This document shows positions 17,646-27,622 of a stretch of DNA of 64,000 nucleotides, piece by piece. The DNA is taken from positions 1 to 64,000 of IMG/VR virus record IMGVR_UViG_3300045999_008996. One strand, given 5' to 3'. This stretch comes from a virus. The notes below the pieces were generated by a model that was given only the letters and a program-made list of their open reading frames with translations, did not search any database and had not been told where the DNA came from. The stretch's first letter is position 1. Every line of letters begins with the position of its first letter. The translations under genes and the position numbers were made by a program.

Positions 17646-17859
17646 TTGCTAAATTCCTCAATAAATTTTTAATTTCGTTCAAATCATTTTTTATTTCACT
17701 TACGTTATCTTCAAGATTCTGAATTCTATCAGATTCATTTTTTTTTATTTGTCTTGTTTTTATATAATTTTCATAGTCATTTGAATTTGTATTCAAAATA
17801 GCTTTAGTTTTTTCATCTCTTATTAAATTGGGGTGACCTTCGACCTTTGAATGTTTCAT
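17635..17859 (-). CDS. small coiled-coil protein, 74 aa
   Basis: MKHSKVEGHPNLIRDEKTKA at the start, then a heptad-patterned coiled coil at about residues 40-72. It sits between a baseplate/neck structural gene and the 56-aa gene, with tight spacing on both sides. Possibly a neck or tail accessory protein; not recognised further. Confidence 0.7.
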   Translation of the reverse strand: MKHSKVEGHPNLIRDEKTKAILNTNSNDYENYIKTRQIKKNESDRIQNLEDNVSEIKNDLNEIKNLLRNLANGS

Positions 17860-17860
17860 A

Positions 17861-20368
17861 TTATGCTAAAGCAATAACTCTAAAATCAGAGAATCTTGGG
17901 GGGAAAGCCTGATTGGTTCCCGATCCAATCATTTTAATACTAAAATATCTAAATGAAGGTAAATTTGAAACAGTAAATTCATAATCTTTATATGTTAAAT
18001 CGGAGGGTTTATATCCAACGTTACTAGTTTTAATCATTTTTTTATCAGAGGTTCCGTCATTTAATGATTCGGAAATAATTCTACTACCGTCCGTTGTGAC
18101 ATTCGAATACCCGGGGAACAAATAATAGATATCCTTTTCATTTGGTTCATTTTTTATAGAATAAAGCATTCTAACATCACTAAAAGTATTCACATAAGCG
18201 GAAACAATTACCTTTAGTGCAGATGCAGGAAGTTCAAGTTCAACGTTATTCGTTGCATATACAAATGAAGAAGGATCATCTTGTAAATTATTAACTCTAT
18301 TATCTGTAATATAATTTTGAATAGGACTATTTATTCTGTTGGTTGTAAACACGACAGAACTTCTATCAAGATCTATGATTGGTGAAATATAAGAATTGCT
18401 GGTTTGTAAGCGTAAATTTAGTGTTAGTGATTTATTTCCAGGAAGTGTAGATAATCTCTCATCTTCATTTACTTTTGAACAAATTAATCTAGGTGAATTG
18501 AAATAATTGTCCTTATTGAGATCTATATCAACAAATCCCTTATCTTCAAATGAAATTTCTGTTCCATCTACACTAGTTCCAGAGACAGTTCTCATAGATG
18601 CATTAATATCAGTACCGTTCAGTATTACGGTTTGTATATTTGGTTTTGCAATTTCATATTGGATGTTTTGAGTAGCCTTAACAAAATTTCCACCGGTTGA
18701 TTTTGTTTCATTGCAATATAACTTTGGAAAGTCTATTCCTAGAGTTCTGTCCACTTGTCCATGAGGGAGAGTACCTGTTTTCCCATCAGAAGATGTATCA
18801 ATTTTAATATTATAATAGTCAAAATCTATAGGATCAAATACGTTTGAATCCTGAAGAGTGTGAGTAGTATTGATTCTTCTTAAAGAAATTCCATTTAACT
18901 CATATTTATAAATTGGAGTTCCTGGCGTATAAGAAAATCCTAAAGTTTGATCAATTTCTCTTGTTATTCCAGTTAATGAAGTAGCAGTGACTCCTTCATA
19001 AGAAATAATTTCATTGCCAATTAGAATATATCCTGGATTTGTACTACTAATGCCTACATTTTCAAATGTGGAAAAATTGGTAGTTGAATCAACTAAGATA
19101 TTTGCGGTTGAATTTTTATCATAATTTTCAGTCAATTTAATAGGTTTTACATCAGTTAAAACATCAGATAATCTTACAATGTTCTCTCCCGCGTGCATTC
19201 CATGATTTAAGTGATTTACTTTAATATTCAATCCATCATTCTCTATTTGAATTCCATCGGCAGGAACTAAAACTCCACCACCAACTGAAGCATTTAAATC
19301 GCTTGAAATACCAAGACTATTGAAATAACTGATAGTGCTTCCAGTTCCTGTTATGAAGTCTCCTTGTACATTATCAAGAATTAATTGATTTACTCCTGAT
19401 AAATTTGAAACTGAAAGTCTTAAATTTCTACCAAGAGTTTGTGATCCTATTTGCGACACTGAAAGTACATCTCCTATAGTGTATCCAGTCCCACCATTGG
19501 ATATGGTTGCTGCAACAGCAACTCCATTGGAAATAGTGATATTTGCTGTTGCATTTTTACCACTACTAGTAATATTTGTTAATGCAATGTTAGAGTAAGT
19601 TAAAGATCCTATAGATGGTGTGTATCCGATGCCTGAATTTATAATTGTTAAACTTTGAGTTGCAATTCCTGCTGCTGCAACATAATTTCCAGTTGCGTTA
19701 CTCCCTTTTTGGTATACCGTATTTCCAAATACTATGTTATTATCAACAACTGTTGTTCCTAAACCGACTCTTATTCTTCTTGATGAAAATTCAAGTGGAT
19801 TTTGTTGTAAATTTGCAACTTGCTTATTACCAACACTTAATTCCGGACTATAGAAATTAAAATTACCATCAGTTGATGTAAAATCTGCTCTATATAATGT
19901 AAACTTCAAGTCTTCAAATGGACTTTCATTCCAGGTAAAACCATTTTGCGATTTAAAAAGTCCACCAGAAACAGGTTGTTTTGTAACAATTACTTGGTTC
20001 GATTCTGCCCCATTAAGTGTGGTAATATCAACCTCTCCAAGTCTCGCAACCCAAACACTATAATTTTGTGAATTTGATAATATTGTGAGCGCATGAAATT
20101 TTTTGCCTGTCAAATAAACAGGTGAAGGAAATCTTATTCTAGTTGGTATTGCCGAATTGTTAAAAGCGTTAATATCTTTTGGATCTACTACAACTTCACC
20201 AAATGGATATACCTTTTTTGTCGGAATTCCGAGTTCCATTGGCCTCAATTGGACAGTCACCGGTAAAATCGGATCTTTAGATATAAAATATAAATCAATA
20301 GAAGTTACAAAAATTCCTTTACTACTCTCAACATAAAATGATTGTGCTAATGGATCTACAACTTTCAT
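17861..20368 (-). CDS. putative baseplate/tail structural protein, 835 aa
   Basis: It starts MKVVDPLAQSFYVESSKGIF, the start seen in cyanophage structural proteins that follow the DUF4815 gene; related DPLAQSF segments occur in large baseplate proteins. It is rich in beta strands, Asn, Ser and Thr, and carries GxGYT repeats near residues 247 and 295. It occupies the place where T4 has gp9-12 and fibritin. A late-promoter-like AATAAATA lies 23 bp upstream. Confidence 0.85.
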   Translation of the reverse strand: MKVVDPLAQSFYVESSKGIFVTSIDLYFISKDPILPVTVQLRPMELGIPTKKVYPFGEVVVDPKDINAFNNSAIPTRIRFPSPVYLTGKKFHALTILSNSQNYSVWVARLGEVDITTLNGAESNQVIVTKQPVSGGLFKSQNGFTWNESPFEDLKFTLYRADFTSTDGNFNFYSPELSVGNKQVANLQQNPLEFSSRRIRVGLGTTVVDNNIVFGNTVYQKGSNATGNYVAAAGIATQSLTIINSGIGYTPSIGSLTYSNIALTNITSSGKNATANITISNGVAVAATISNGGTGYTIGDVLSVSQIGSQTLGRNLRLSVSNLSGVNQLILDNVQGDFITGTGSTISYFNSLGISSDLNASVGGGVLVPADGIQIENDGLNIKVNHLNHGMHAGENIVRLSDVLTDVKPIKLTENYDKNSTANILVDSTTNFSTFENVGISSTNPGYILIGNEIISYEGVTATSLTGITREIDQTLGFSYTPGTPIYKYELNGISLRRINTTHTLQDSNVFDPIDFDYYNIKIDTSSDGKTGTLPHGQVDRTLGIDFPKLYCNETKSTGGNFVKATQNIQYEIAKPNIQTVILNGTDINASMRTVSGTSVDGTEISFEDKGFVDIDLNKDNYFNSPRLICSKVNEDERLSTLPGNKSLTLNLRLQTSNSYISPIIDLDRSSVVFTTNRINSPIQNYITDNRVNNLQDDPSSFVYATNNVELELPASALKVIVSAYVNTFSDVRMLYSIKNEPNEKDIYYLFPGYSNVTTDGSRIISESLNDGTSDKKMIKTSNVGYKPSDLTYKDYEFTVSNLPSFRYFSIKMIGSGTNQAFPPRFSDFRVIALA

Positions 20369-20390
20369 TTTCTTACTTTTATTATCTTTC

Positions 20391-20398
20391 TATTTATT
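20391..20398 (-). promoter_or_regulatory. probable late promoter (835-aa structural gene)
   Basis: AATAAATA on the minus strand, 23 bp before the ATG at 20368; one base from consensus. Confidence 0.5.
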
Positions 20399-20495
20399 CT
20401 ACATTAAATGTGAGAGCATTTTCTTCATCATAATCTAAAGACAGTTTCTCATCTGCATTATTACTCAAACTTTTTGAAATGTAAAATCTAAGCAT
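20394..20495 (-). CDS. possible tiny protein, 33 aa
   Basis: MLRFYISKSLSNNADEKLSL and 13 more residues fill the 156-bp gap between the two large structural genes. The codon use (AT-rich, Asp/Glu-rich product) fits its neighbours. There is no strong Shine-Dalgarno, so it could be untranslated. Confidence 0.4.
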   Translation of the reverse strand: MLRFYISKSLSNNADEKLSLDYDEENALTFNVE

Positions 20496-20524
20496 TTCCG
20501 ATAATTTCTGCTAACATTTTGGCA

Positions 20525-23500
20525 TTACTTCTTCTTACTGCTACTATTTTTATTGCCTTTATCATCATTTTTATTTTTGTTACCATCACCACTATTTTTA
20601 TAACTGCCATCACTATACCCCCAAATGCTAGTGCTGCTGCTAGAATTTGCGGGTTTTGGTTGTGATTTTGCTGCTGATGCTGGTGCGGGAGAAAATATAC
20701 CCGTTGATGGTGAACTACTCTTGGACGTAGATGATGGTTCTTGCTTAGAAGATGAATTATTATTCGAATTAGTACCGGAAATTCCTGGACCTGTTTTTGA
20801 TGTTTGCCCTTGAACACCAATCGGAACCCCAACAGATGGAATATCAACTCTATCCGATTTTTTAATATTAGAAGTTTGAACTTTAATATTAGTGGCATCT
20901 GCGTAAGAGGAATTGTTAATAGCGTTAACAATCTTTTTCTCTTGTTTTGCAGTCATATCAGTAGAAATTAGGTTTCTTAGGTCTTTTGGAATATCAGCAG
21001 CTTTTGCAAGTTCCTTTAATCTCTTTTCTCCATTTTCAGCCAATCTAGGAGTTCCAAAGTTATAATAAATTTTAGTTGGATTTGATACTTGAGAAGGAGA
21101 AGTAGGTTCTTGAGGAGTGGGAAGTTGTTGAGTGGATGTTGTAGTTGTGGGTTGAGCACCTCCACTAGATGAGACTCCTCCACCACCAGATGGAACTCCA
21201 CCCCTTGATGGTGGAATTGGATTTTCTCTCGGTGGTTCTACAGGTGGAGTTCCGGGTCCAGGTACAATAAACTCTCCCTCCGATGTCTCTATTCTTATTG
21301 GTCTTGAGACAAGAACATTTTCTTGAACCGTATTAATTTTTCCTTCAGAAAAATATTTTTCTTCGGCACTAGTCGAATATGTACCATAAATTAAAGAGTT
21401 AGTGGAACTACTAGTCAATCTAAAACTTTTACTGCCACATTCAAATTTTGGATTTACATCCAAATTTGGATTTGGAATAAAGAATGAACCAATAACTACT
21501 CCGGTTTCATCTGTTAATAGTCTAATATTGGTAATTGTAGCCTCTGCTTTACTTGTTTGCCCTCTCAATACTAGTCCTGTCACAATATATCCACTAAAAT
21601 TACCTTGTGGTTGATTTGATAGACTAAAGGTATCGACATTTAAAATTGTTGATGTTGATGAATATAACGCAGGAATAACATTTGAGGGGTTGTATGGATT
21701 CGATAGATAAATATCCGAAGGTGTTCGATAATCACCGTACTTATGATTTTGTGCAGCAACTCTAAATTTTATTATTGGCGAAGGAGAAATTCCGGAAGAT
21801 AATACAAATCCCTCTACAGTTTCTCCAACTTCAAAAACCCCACTAAGCATTTGTATTTCAAGTAGTTTTGGAATAATATATCTACTGATATCGATACCAC
21901 CAAAGAAAGAATATACTCTGGTAAGTGGTTTCATTCTCTTAGATATAAATTCTAAATTTCTAGATCTCATATAAGGTATTACCTTTGTATCTAATATCTT
22001 ATCACCTAGCGATGATCTCTTTTCAGGTATAATCCAATATTTTTCTACCGAATTCCATGTAGCACCGGCAAATCCTTTTTGTTGGTCATACTTCAATAAT
22101 TGTGCAAGTTCAGTTTCTTCTCTCTCGATAAAAATATTATTTGCAGTGTTTCTAACTGGATCGACCCACACATCAGAAGATGGGAACAGTGCGATAGTTC
22201 CACTGTAAAAATCTTCTGCATAAGGATTTACATTTACAGATCTGGAAGAGTATGGTTGTATAATATATGGAACCTCTGTATAGTTTAAAGTAACTAATTG
22301 TCCAGTTCTTGTGACACCAATACCAATAAGGTTATCATCAGTTCTTGCATCTGCAAGAGGATTTGCAGATGCTCCTAAACCCACTAAAGAATTAGTTCCC
22401 AGTAACAAATCGACTGATGTTGAAAAATGCGAAGGTCTTATTTCTCTATTGTCTATGTCGATGGAGTTTTTGTTGGATATTTGACTATTTTGCGTAGTTT
22501 TTGAGGTAAAATTATCAACAAAAAATCCAGATTTAAATCTATTGATCCCGTTCTCATCAGTCACTTGGAAATTAGAGGCATTAACTTCAAGTAAAGAAAG
22601 TGAAGTATAATATTCTAAATTTTCTATTCTATTTTCAAGTAAAGTAATATCAGACATTCTATATCTTTTATGCTCTTTTAGATTGATATCAATGTCATTA
22701 ATATCCTCAAGATAAGCTGGAAGATATGCCGTAGCAATTTCTAAAGCATCTTCCCCAATAATTGGTGGTTGGGGTTCTTCAGAAGGAACTCCGGATTTTA
22801 ATTGGAAAACGCCAGATCTATCTACAGTAATTTTATCAATTCTTGGTAGATAAAAAGAGTACGTTAATGTAATTGATTCATCAGATGCTAGAATATTAGA
22901 TGAAGAATTCCCCGATTGTGTAAAATTTCTTGACAGAAATTCAAATGGAGAATATTTGGAATTGTTCAAAGAACTGATAGAAGTATTAGAAACTCTAGGT
23001 CTAATGTCTAGAATGTCGGAATTTTTTACTGCGTAATCATAAGTATATCCAATGTCAAGATAATCAAACTGCCCATAGGAATTTACTGTAGTTAAATCTC
23101 CGGTATCTGACGTAGAAAAACTTGCAGATCCGAAAACAATTTTTAATTTTTTTGTTGGTTCTTTTGTATTTGGAAGTCTATTTAGTTTAGAGTAATCATA
23201 TATTGTTTCTTTCTGGTTTCTGTCAAGATTAAAAGAAGATGCAATATTTTTATCGCCTACATCTAAAGTTGAAATAAAAGCAGTAATTTTAGAATTACTA
23301 AAAGTTATTTTTTCTCCTTCAATAAAATTATTAGAATTTAAGTATACAAATCCAATTTTTGAATCATTAATTTTTTCGGAATAAATTCCAATAGATTTGC
23401 TTTTTTCTCCAATAAATTCTTCACCAAGTAAAAGATCTGAAGTTTTATTTGTTGGTCCATTTAAAGAAGATAGGACAACAGATGGAAGATCTGGATTATT

Positions 23501-26041
23501 CAAATCATTTGATTCGAATATACCATAAACATTAGTAACATCCGGTTCAAATAAGCAAATTTCTTCATCCTGAACTCTGGTTCCATATGGATATTTACCA
23601 AATTCAAGTCCATCATTTAAAGTAGTTGATCCTATTCCAGATGCAGAATATTTAGATTTATCAATAATTAATGTTTTTACACTGTTGTTGTTTTTAATTT
23701 TTGCCTTTACGTCTGTTTTTCTAAGGGTTGCGATTAATTTTGCATCCCCATCATTTGAAAGACCATTTATTGTTAGTGAACTAGATCCATTTGTAAATAA
23801 AAACTTATCAGAACTCAGTAATTCTGTTGCACCATTTTTTCCAATTAAAACATATCTTTCTTCATCGTATGGTAGAAAAACTTCACCACCACCAGCATTT
23901 ATAACTCCGGTAGAATTCGAAGAGATAGTTACATCAAATTGCTTTCTTATGATTAAATTTGATTTTGATAAATCTACATTTGATATGTATGATTTTGGTA
24001 AAATGGTGTATAAAGAATTATCTTCTGATCTCTGTAATTTTGTTGTTAAGATTGTAAAATTAGATGGATTTATTATTGTGCTCGGCAACGCTCCATCACA
24101 AATTCCCGATACTGTTGTAATTCCGCTAATTGTTAATGATTTTTCGGATACTGATTCAATTTTGGCAAAAGTGTCTACAGAAAGACCTGGATTGGAAAAA
24201 GCAACCAAATTTCCAACAGTTGCAATTCCGGCAAAAAATTTATCAGATGATATAACAGTGCTAATTCCAGATGAATTTGCAGTTATTGTTACCTGCCCAA
24301 AGTTTAATCCTACACTTTGGACCGTATCTCCAGTAAAGGTATATGCAGTTCCAACAATACCATATATAGATTTTATATCACTAGTTCCATAGGATCTAAT
24401 TTGTTTCGTAACTCTATTATTTTCTATACCATCAAAAATAAGTTTTTCCCCCAAAGAGAATTTTCCTTGAGAATTATAAACTGTAATTGCTACTCCTGCT
24501 GAGACATCATATCTAAGAAAACCAACAGCTCCACTTTCCTTTCCTTTAACATGAACTGGTGTTGATAATGTTATTGGTTCGTTTAGAGTTAATGTAGTAT
24601 ATGTTTGTATATCATATAAAGAAATATCCCATTGATTTTCATTTGGATTTGATGCACTGTATGACCCAGATTCTAAAGCAAAATCATAAACTCTAGCAAG
24701 ACCAATTTCTTGACCTGGTGCAGTTGTTGAAGATATTCCTACGCGAGAATCTCTAAGACTTACGTAATAAGTAGTAGCAATACTAACTATTGGAGACCCA
24801 TAAACTCTGTTGAGAGTAAAAGTTGGACCCGTAAAATAATTTATACTTTGATTTTCTAGTGTTTTTGTTTCTCTTGGTTTTGGAAAATCCAAAAATGTTG
24901 GAGATATTGTTTCAATCTCATATCCTCTAATATACGCTTTAAAGGGTGATATATTGTATGCTCCCAACCCTTCGGATGAAGGATTGTTATTATATGTCAA
25001 TTGACCTTCGTTGAAAATGCCATTATTTCCTTTAAAATTGTTTAAAGTTTCTTGTGCTTTAATAATAGGAGCATCAACATAATAATCTCCAGACTCATCG
25101 AAAGTTCTTCTAGCAAACTCTTGAGAAAGAATATTATACTGTGACGTGTTTGAAATATTAATTAAGTTACCTTGATTAATCTCCAACAATTGAATAAAAT
25201 TATTTGTATCAGTTGAGTCTAGTGGTATTTTTTCTAGTTTTGTAAAAATACTAAATCTATCTGCACCTGGAGCAGCATAATTGGAAAACCCTTGTGCGTT
25301 ATCATATAAATCTTCATTATCAAACGCTGTTCTAATTTCTTCAAATATTCTTAGTCCAACTTTAGCACTTGGAATATTAGAATATGGATCTAGATATAAA
25401 ACACATGTAGGAACATCTACAAAATAACCCCTAATGTAATAAACACCCTCTTCCAGATAAACTGCAGATGCTTTGTAAGTACTATTTTGAGAAACTGTCG
25501 CAGCAAATCCTTGTCCACTTTGAAGTAAAATTTCAGCAATATCTTCATTTTCTAAGGTAGTTCTATCAATTACTGTTACATCCTCATCGACTAATAATAT
25601 TTCACCATCAATAAAAGATTTACTGGAATTAGTTTGTGAGTCTGAAGATAAGTACTTTACAATTAATGTAATTCTTTTTATATCCCCAGATATGTCCAAA
25701 TAGTCTTGAATTTCTGCAGTAATCCCACTTTTACTTCCTCTTATTTTTGTTCCAATTAAACTATCAAGATATAAATTAGTCGGAAGTCCTTGATAAGTGT
25801 CTTCTAAAATTACGCTATTTAAATCATTTTTATAAATTATATTGCCAGGAATAACAACAGATCCCTCTTTAAAAACGTGATTTCCAAACTTTTCAATTTG
25901 ACCTTGCAGAATAGACTGTAAGGTAGTTAATTCTCTTGCCTGAACAGGATATCCTGGTTTAAAAAGTACTTTATAATATTCATTTCTTGGATCAAAATCA
26001 TCAAAATATGGAGAGACGTTGAGATTAGTTTCCTGTGGCAT
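20525..26041 (-). CDS. large baseplate structural protein, DUF4815-type
   Basis: An 1838-residue protein. The N-terminal ~570 residues (MPQETNLNVSPYFDDFDPRN; PGYPVQARELTTLQSILQGQ) are a DUF4815 domain, typical of cyanophage baseplates. The centre is beta-rich; a second conserved block (YLEDINDIDINLKEHKRYRM near 1110) follows. The last ~270 residues are low-complexity: Pro-rich near 1590, then Ser/Asn/Lys-rich, ending in a Lys run. It follows gp8, where T4 has gp9/gp10, so it may link baseplate and fibres. Confidence 0.88.
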   Translation of the reverse strand: MPQETNLNVSPYFDDFDPRNEYYKVLFKPGYPVQARELTTLQSILQGQIEKFGNHVFKEGSVVIPGNIIYKNDLNSVILEDTYQGLPTNLYLDSLIGTKIRGSKSGITAEIQDYLDISGDIKRITLIVKYLSSDSQTNSSKSFIDGEILLVDEDVTVIDRTTLENEDIAEILLQSGQGFAATVSQNSTYKASAVYLEEGVYYIRGYFVDVPTCVLYLDPYSNIPSAKVGLRIFEEIRTAFDNEDLYDNAQGFSNYAAPGADRFSIFTKLEKIPLDSTDTNNFIQLLEINQGNLINISNTSQYNILSQEFARRTFDESGDYYVDAPIIKAQETLNNFKGNNGIFNEGQLTYNNNPSSEGLGAYNISPFKAYIRGYEIETISPTFLDFPKPRETKTLENQSINYFTGPTFTLNRVYGSPIVSIATTYYVSLRDSRVGISSTTAPGQEIGLARVYDFALESGSYSASNPNENQWDISLYDIQTYTTLTLNEPITLSTPVHVKGKESGAVGFLRYDVSAGVAITVYNSQGKFSLGEKLIFDGIENNRVTKQIRSYGTSDIKSIYGIVGTAYTFTGDTVQSVGLNFGQVTITANSSGISTVISSDKFFAGIATVGNLVAFSNPGLSVDTFAKIESVSEKSLTISGITTVSGICDGALPSTIINPSNFTILTTKLQRSEDNSLYTILPKSYISNVDLSKSNLIIRKQFDVTISSNSTGVINAGGGEVFLPYDEERYVLIGKNGATELLSSDKFLFTNGSSSLTINGLSNDGDAKLIATLRKTDVKAKIKNNNSVKTLIIDKSKYSASGIGSTTLNDGLEFGKYPYGTRVQDEEICLFEPDVTNVYGIFESNDLNNPDLPSVVLSSLNGPTNKTSDLLLGEEFIGEKSKSIGIYSEKINDSKIGFVYLNSNNFIEGEKITFSNSKITAFISTLDVGDKNIASSFNLDRNQKETIYDYSKLNRLPNTKEPTKKLKIVFGSASFSTSDTGDLTTVNSYGQFDYLDIGYTYDYAVKNSDILDIRPRVSNTSISSLNNSKYSPFEFLSRNFTQSGNSSSNILASDESITLTYSFYLPRIDKITVDRSGVFQLKSGVPSEEPQPPIIGEDALEIATAYLPAYLEDINDIDINLKEHKRYRMSDITLLENRIENLEYYTSLSLLEVNASNFQVTDENGINRFKSGFFVDNFTSKTTQNSQISNKNSIDIDNREIRPSHFSTSVDLLLGTNSLVGLGASANPLADARTDDNLIGIGVTRTGQLVTLNYTEVPYIIQPYSSRSVNVNPYAEDFYSGTIALFPSSDVWVDPVRNTANNIFIEREETELAQLLKYDQQKGFAGATWNSVEKYWIIPEKRSSLGDKILDTKVIPYMRSRNLEFISKRMKPLTRVYSFFGGIDISRYIIPKLLEIQMLSGVFEVGETVEGFVLSSGISPSPIIKFRVAAQNHKYGDYRTPSDIYLSNPYNPSNVIPALYSSTSTILNVDTFSLSNQPQGNFSGYIVTGLVLRGQTSKAEATITNIRLLTDETGVVIGSFFIPNPNLDVNPKFECGSKSFRLTSSSTNSLIYGTYSTSAEEKYFSEGKINTVQENVLVSRPIRIETSEGEFIVPGPGTPPVEPPRENPIPPSRGGVPSGGGGVSSSGGAQPTTTTSTQQLPTPQEPTSPSQVSNPTKIYYNFGTPRLAENGEKRLKELAKAADIPKDLRNLISTDMTAKQEKKIVNAINNSSYADATNIKVQTSNIKKSDRVDIPSVGVPIGVQGQTSKTGPGISGTNSNNNSSSKQEPSSTSKSSSPSTGIFSPAPASAAKSQPKPANSSSSTSIWGYSDGSYKNSGDGNKNKNDDKGNKNSSSKKK

Positions 26042-26047
26042 AATTCT

Positions 26048-27598
26048 TTAGAATTGCAAAATGACTTTAATATCTTCTTTTTGGTTTTGTGATCTAGTAA
26101 TTGATGGTCTATTATCGACGTAAATAATATTTCCTGAGTATTTTTTAACCTCCGGATTTGATATTCCACCAATAAAAGACTGACCAAGATTATATGTTCT
26201 ATTATTTATCGAGGTAGAGACGCCCGTAAAGGTACTGTCAATATAAAGATTAGTTCCGGTTATAAATGTAGTCCCCCCCGTACCTACGGAACTTGTAAAT
26301 CGATTTAAATTAATTCCATAAGTTGGGGAAGCATTTTGAGATCCATCTGTATTAAACCCAACAAGACTTTTATCCTGCCAGTATTTCAAAACGCCCGTGT
26401 TTTGATCATAAGAAATTACTCTACCAACTGCTGTTGTACCGGTGCTTATGGTTTGGGTAAATCTTGAATTTGCACTAAAACTTGCAGTGTCATATCCTGT
26501 TCCGGCAAGTTTTAGTGCATAAACTGCGCTTGCTTTGTCTATACCTAATAATGTAGATGAATTATACGATTGGGGATTTTCCACAATTCCAACTCTAGCA
26601 ATCTTATTTCCCGTTATAAAATCTGGGTTTTCTAAATCGTTTTCTATTCTAGAGTAAATGAGAACATTATGTGCGCCAAGTTCTCTATAAATATCATGTC
26701 CATGTCCACCTTTTGGTGGAATAATAACATCAAAAGTTGGGGTTGTTGTTCCTGTCGGGACGTTTCCGCCGACTAAATCAACAGTTCCGTAAGTATATCC
26801 ATCTCCACCAGAGGAAACAGTAATTGATTCTACTTTAGAGTCGGAATTGATTACGATGGTTGCTTTGCCTCCAGTTCCATCTCCTTTAATTGGAACGTTT
26901 GTATATACCCTATCTGCTGTACCTAGTCCTACGCCACGATTTGTAATTGTAACTATTTTAAGTTGATTATTAGTAGCAGATGCATTTGCTCTTATTGCAG
27001 AATTATCGGAATTAGTTTCCCAATTTTTGGGAACCGATACAAAATTAATTGTATCAAATTTTACAAATTCGCTTGGTTTAATAGTGTAAAGATACTTCCA
27101 AATATATCCATCGTTACTATCACCTGCTGGTTTTGGTTCTAAATCTATGAAAGTCGGTTCATCGAGAGATGGTCTTCCCTCTGGATTTTCCGGATCTGTT
27201 CCATTTTGTAGGCAAATATAAACCCTATAATCACTATTAATTACGTAATAATTTGCGGAATATAAACTTGTTGCTCCGGATGGTTTTGAAGTCCTGGTTC
27301 TACTGATATCATGACGGTACATATCATAAGTAGTTCCAGAAGACCATGTTATTTTTCTAACAACTTGGTTTACATCAGTTGCTTTAATTTTTTTTAAAGC
27401 AACCATAGTATCCCAGTAATCATTTTCTTGCTCAAAACTATCTTTTGGTGACGGTGGATTACTTTCCCATCCAGAAGAATAATCAGTTGCATTAGTTAAA
27501 CCAACAAAAGCATAATAAGAATTTGACGAAGAAGTTGCTGCAGAAACAAAATTCTTCGCATTCAAAATTCTTAATTGGTCAGTTATAATTGCAGACAT
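26048..27598 (-). CDS. 8: baseplate wedge protein gp8
   Basis: A 516-residue wedge subunit (T4: 334). The C-terminus (IIYVDNRPSITRSQNQKEDI) aligns by eye with the T4 gp8 end (MIYMENRPPIIMAMDQTEEI), and the block GDSNDGYIWKYLYTIKPSEF matches the T4 GDGYVWEYLFEIPP region. An insertion at about 230-300 contains GVG/GGDGYT beta repeats. It follows gp7 as in T4. Confidence 0.92.
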   Translation of the reverse strand: MSAIITDQLRILNAKNFVSAATSSSNSYYAFVGLTNATDYSSGWESNPPSPKDSFEQENDYWDTMVALKKIKATDVNQVVRKITWSSGTTYDMYRHDISRTRTSKPSGATSLYSANYYVINSDYRVYICLQNGTDPENPEGRPSLDEPTFIDLEPKPAGDSNDGYIWKYLYTIKPSEFVKFDTINFVSVPKNWETNSDNSAIRANASATNNQLKIVTITNRGVGLGTADRVYTNVPIKGDGTGGKATIVINSDSKVESITVSSGGDGYTYGTVDLVGGNVPTGTTTPTFDVIIPPKGGHGHDIYRELGAHNVLIYSRIENDLENPDFITGNKIARVGIVENPQSYNSSTLLGIDKASAVYALKLAGTGYDTASFSANSRFTQTISTGTTAVGRVISYDQNTGVLKYWQDKSLVGFNTDGSQNASPTYGINLNRFTSSVGTGGTTFITGTNLYIDSTFTGVSTSINNRTYNLGQSFIGGISNPEVKKYSGNIIYVDNRPSITRSQNQKEDIKVILQF

Positions 27599-27614
27599 TT
27601 TACGGTTTTTTATC

Positions 27615-27622
27615 TATTTATG
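27615..27622 (-). promoter_or_regulatory. probable late promoter (gp8)
   Basis: CATAAATA on the minus strand, 17 bp upstream of the gp8 ATG and overlapping the end of gp7; one base from consensus. Confidence 0.4.

Noticed and set aside
20488-20931. Second minus-strand frame over the end of the 1838-aa gene
   Set aside because: A low-complexity shadow in another frame (Leu/Ile/His-rich) without start signals.
23685-24392. Long plus-strand open frame (235 codons) opposite the DUF4815-type gene
   Set aside because: It lies wholly inside a well-supported minus-strand gene, has no ribosome site and no recognisable product. Other plus frames (for example 4232-4759, 55044-55712) were dropped for the same reason.
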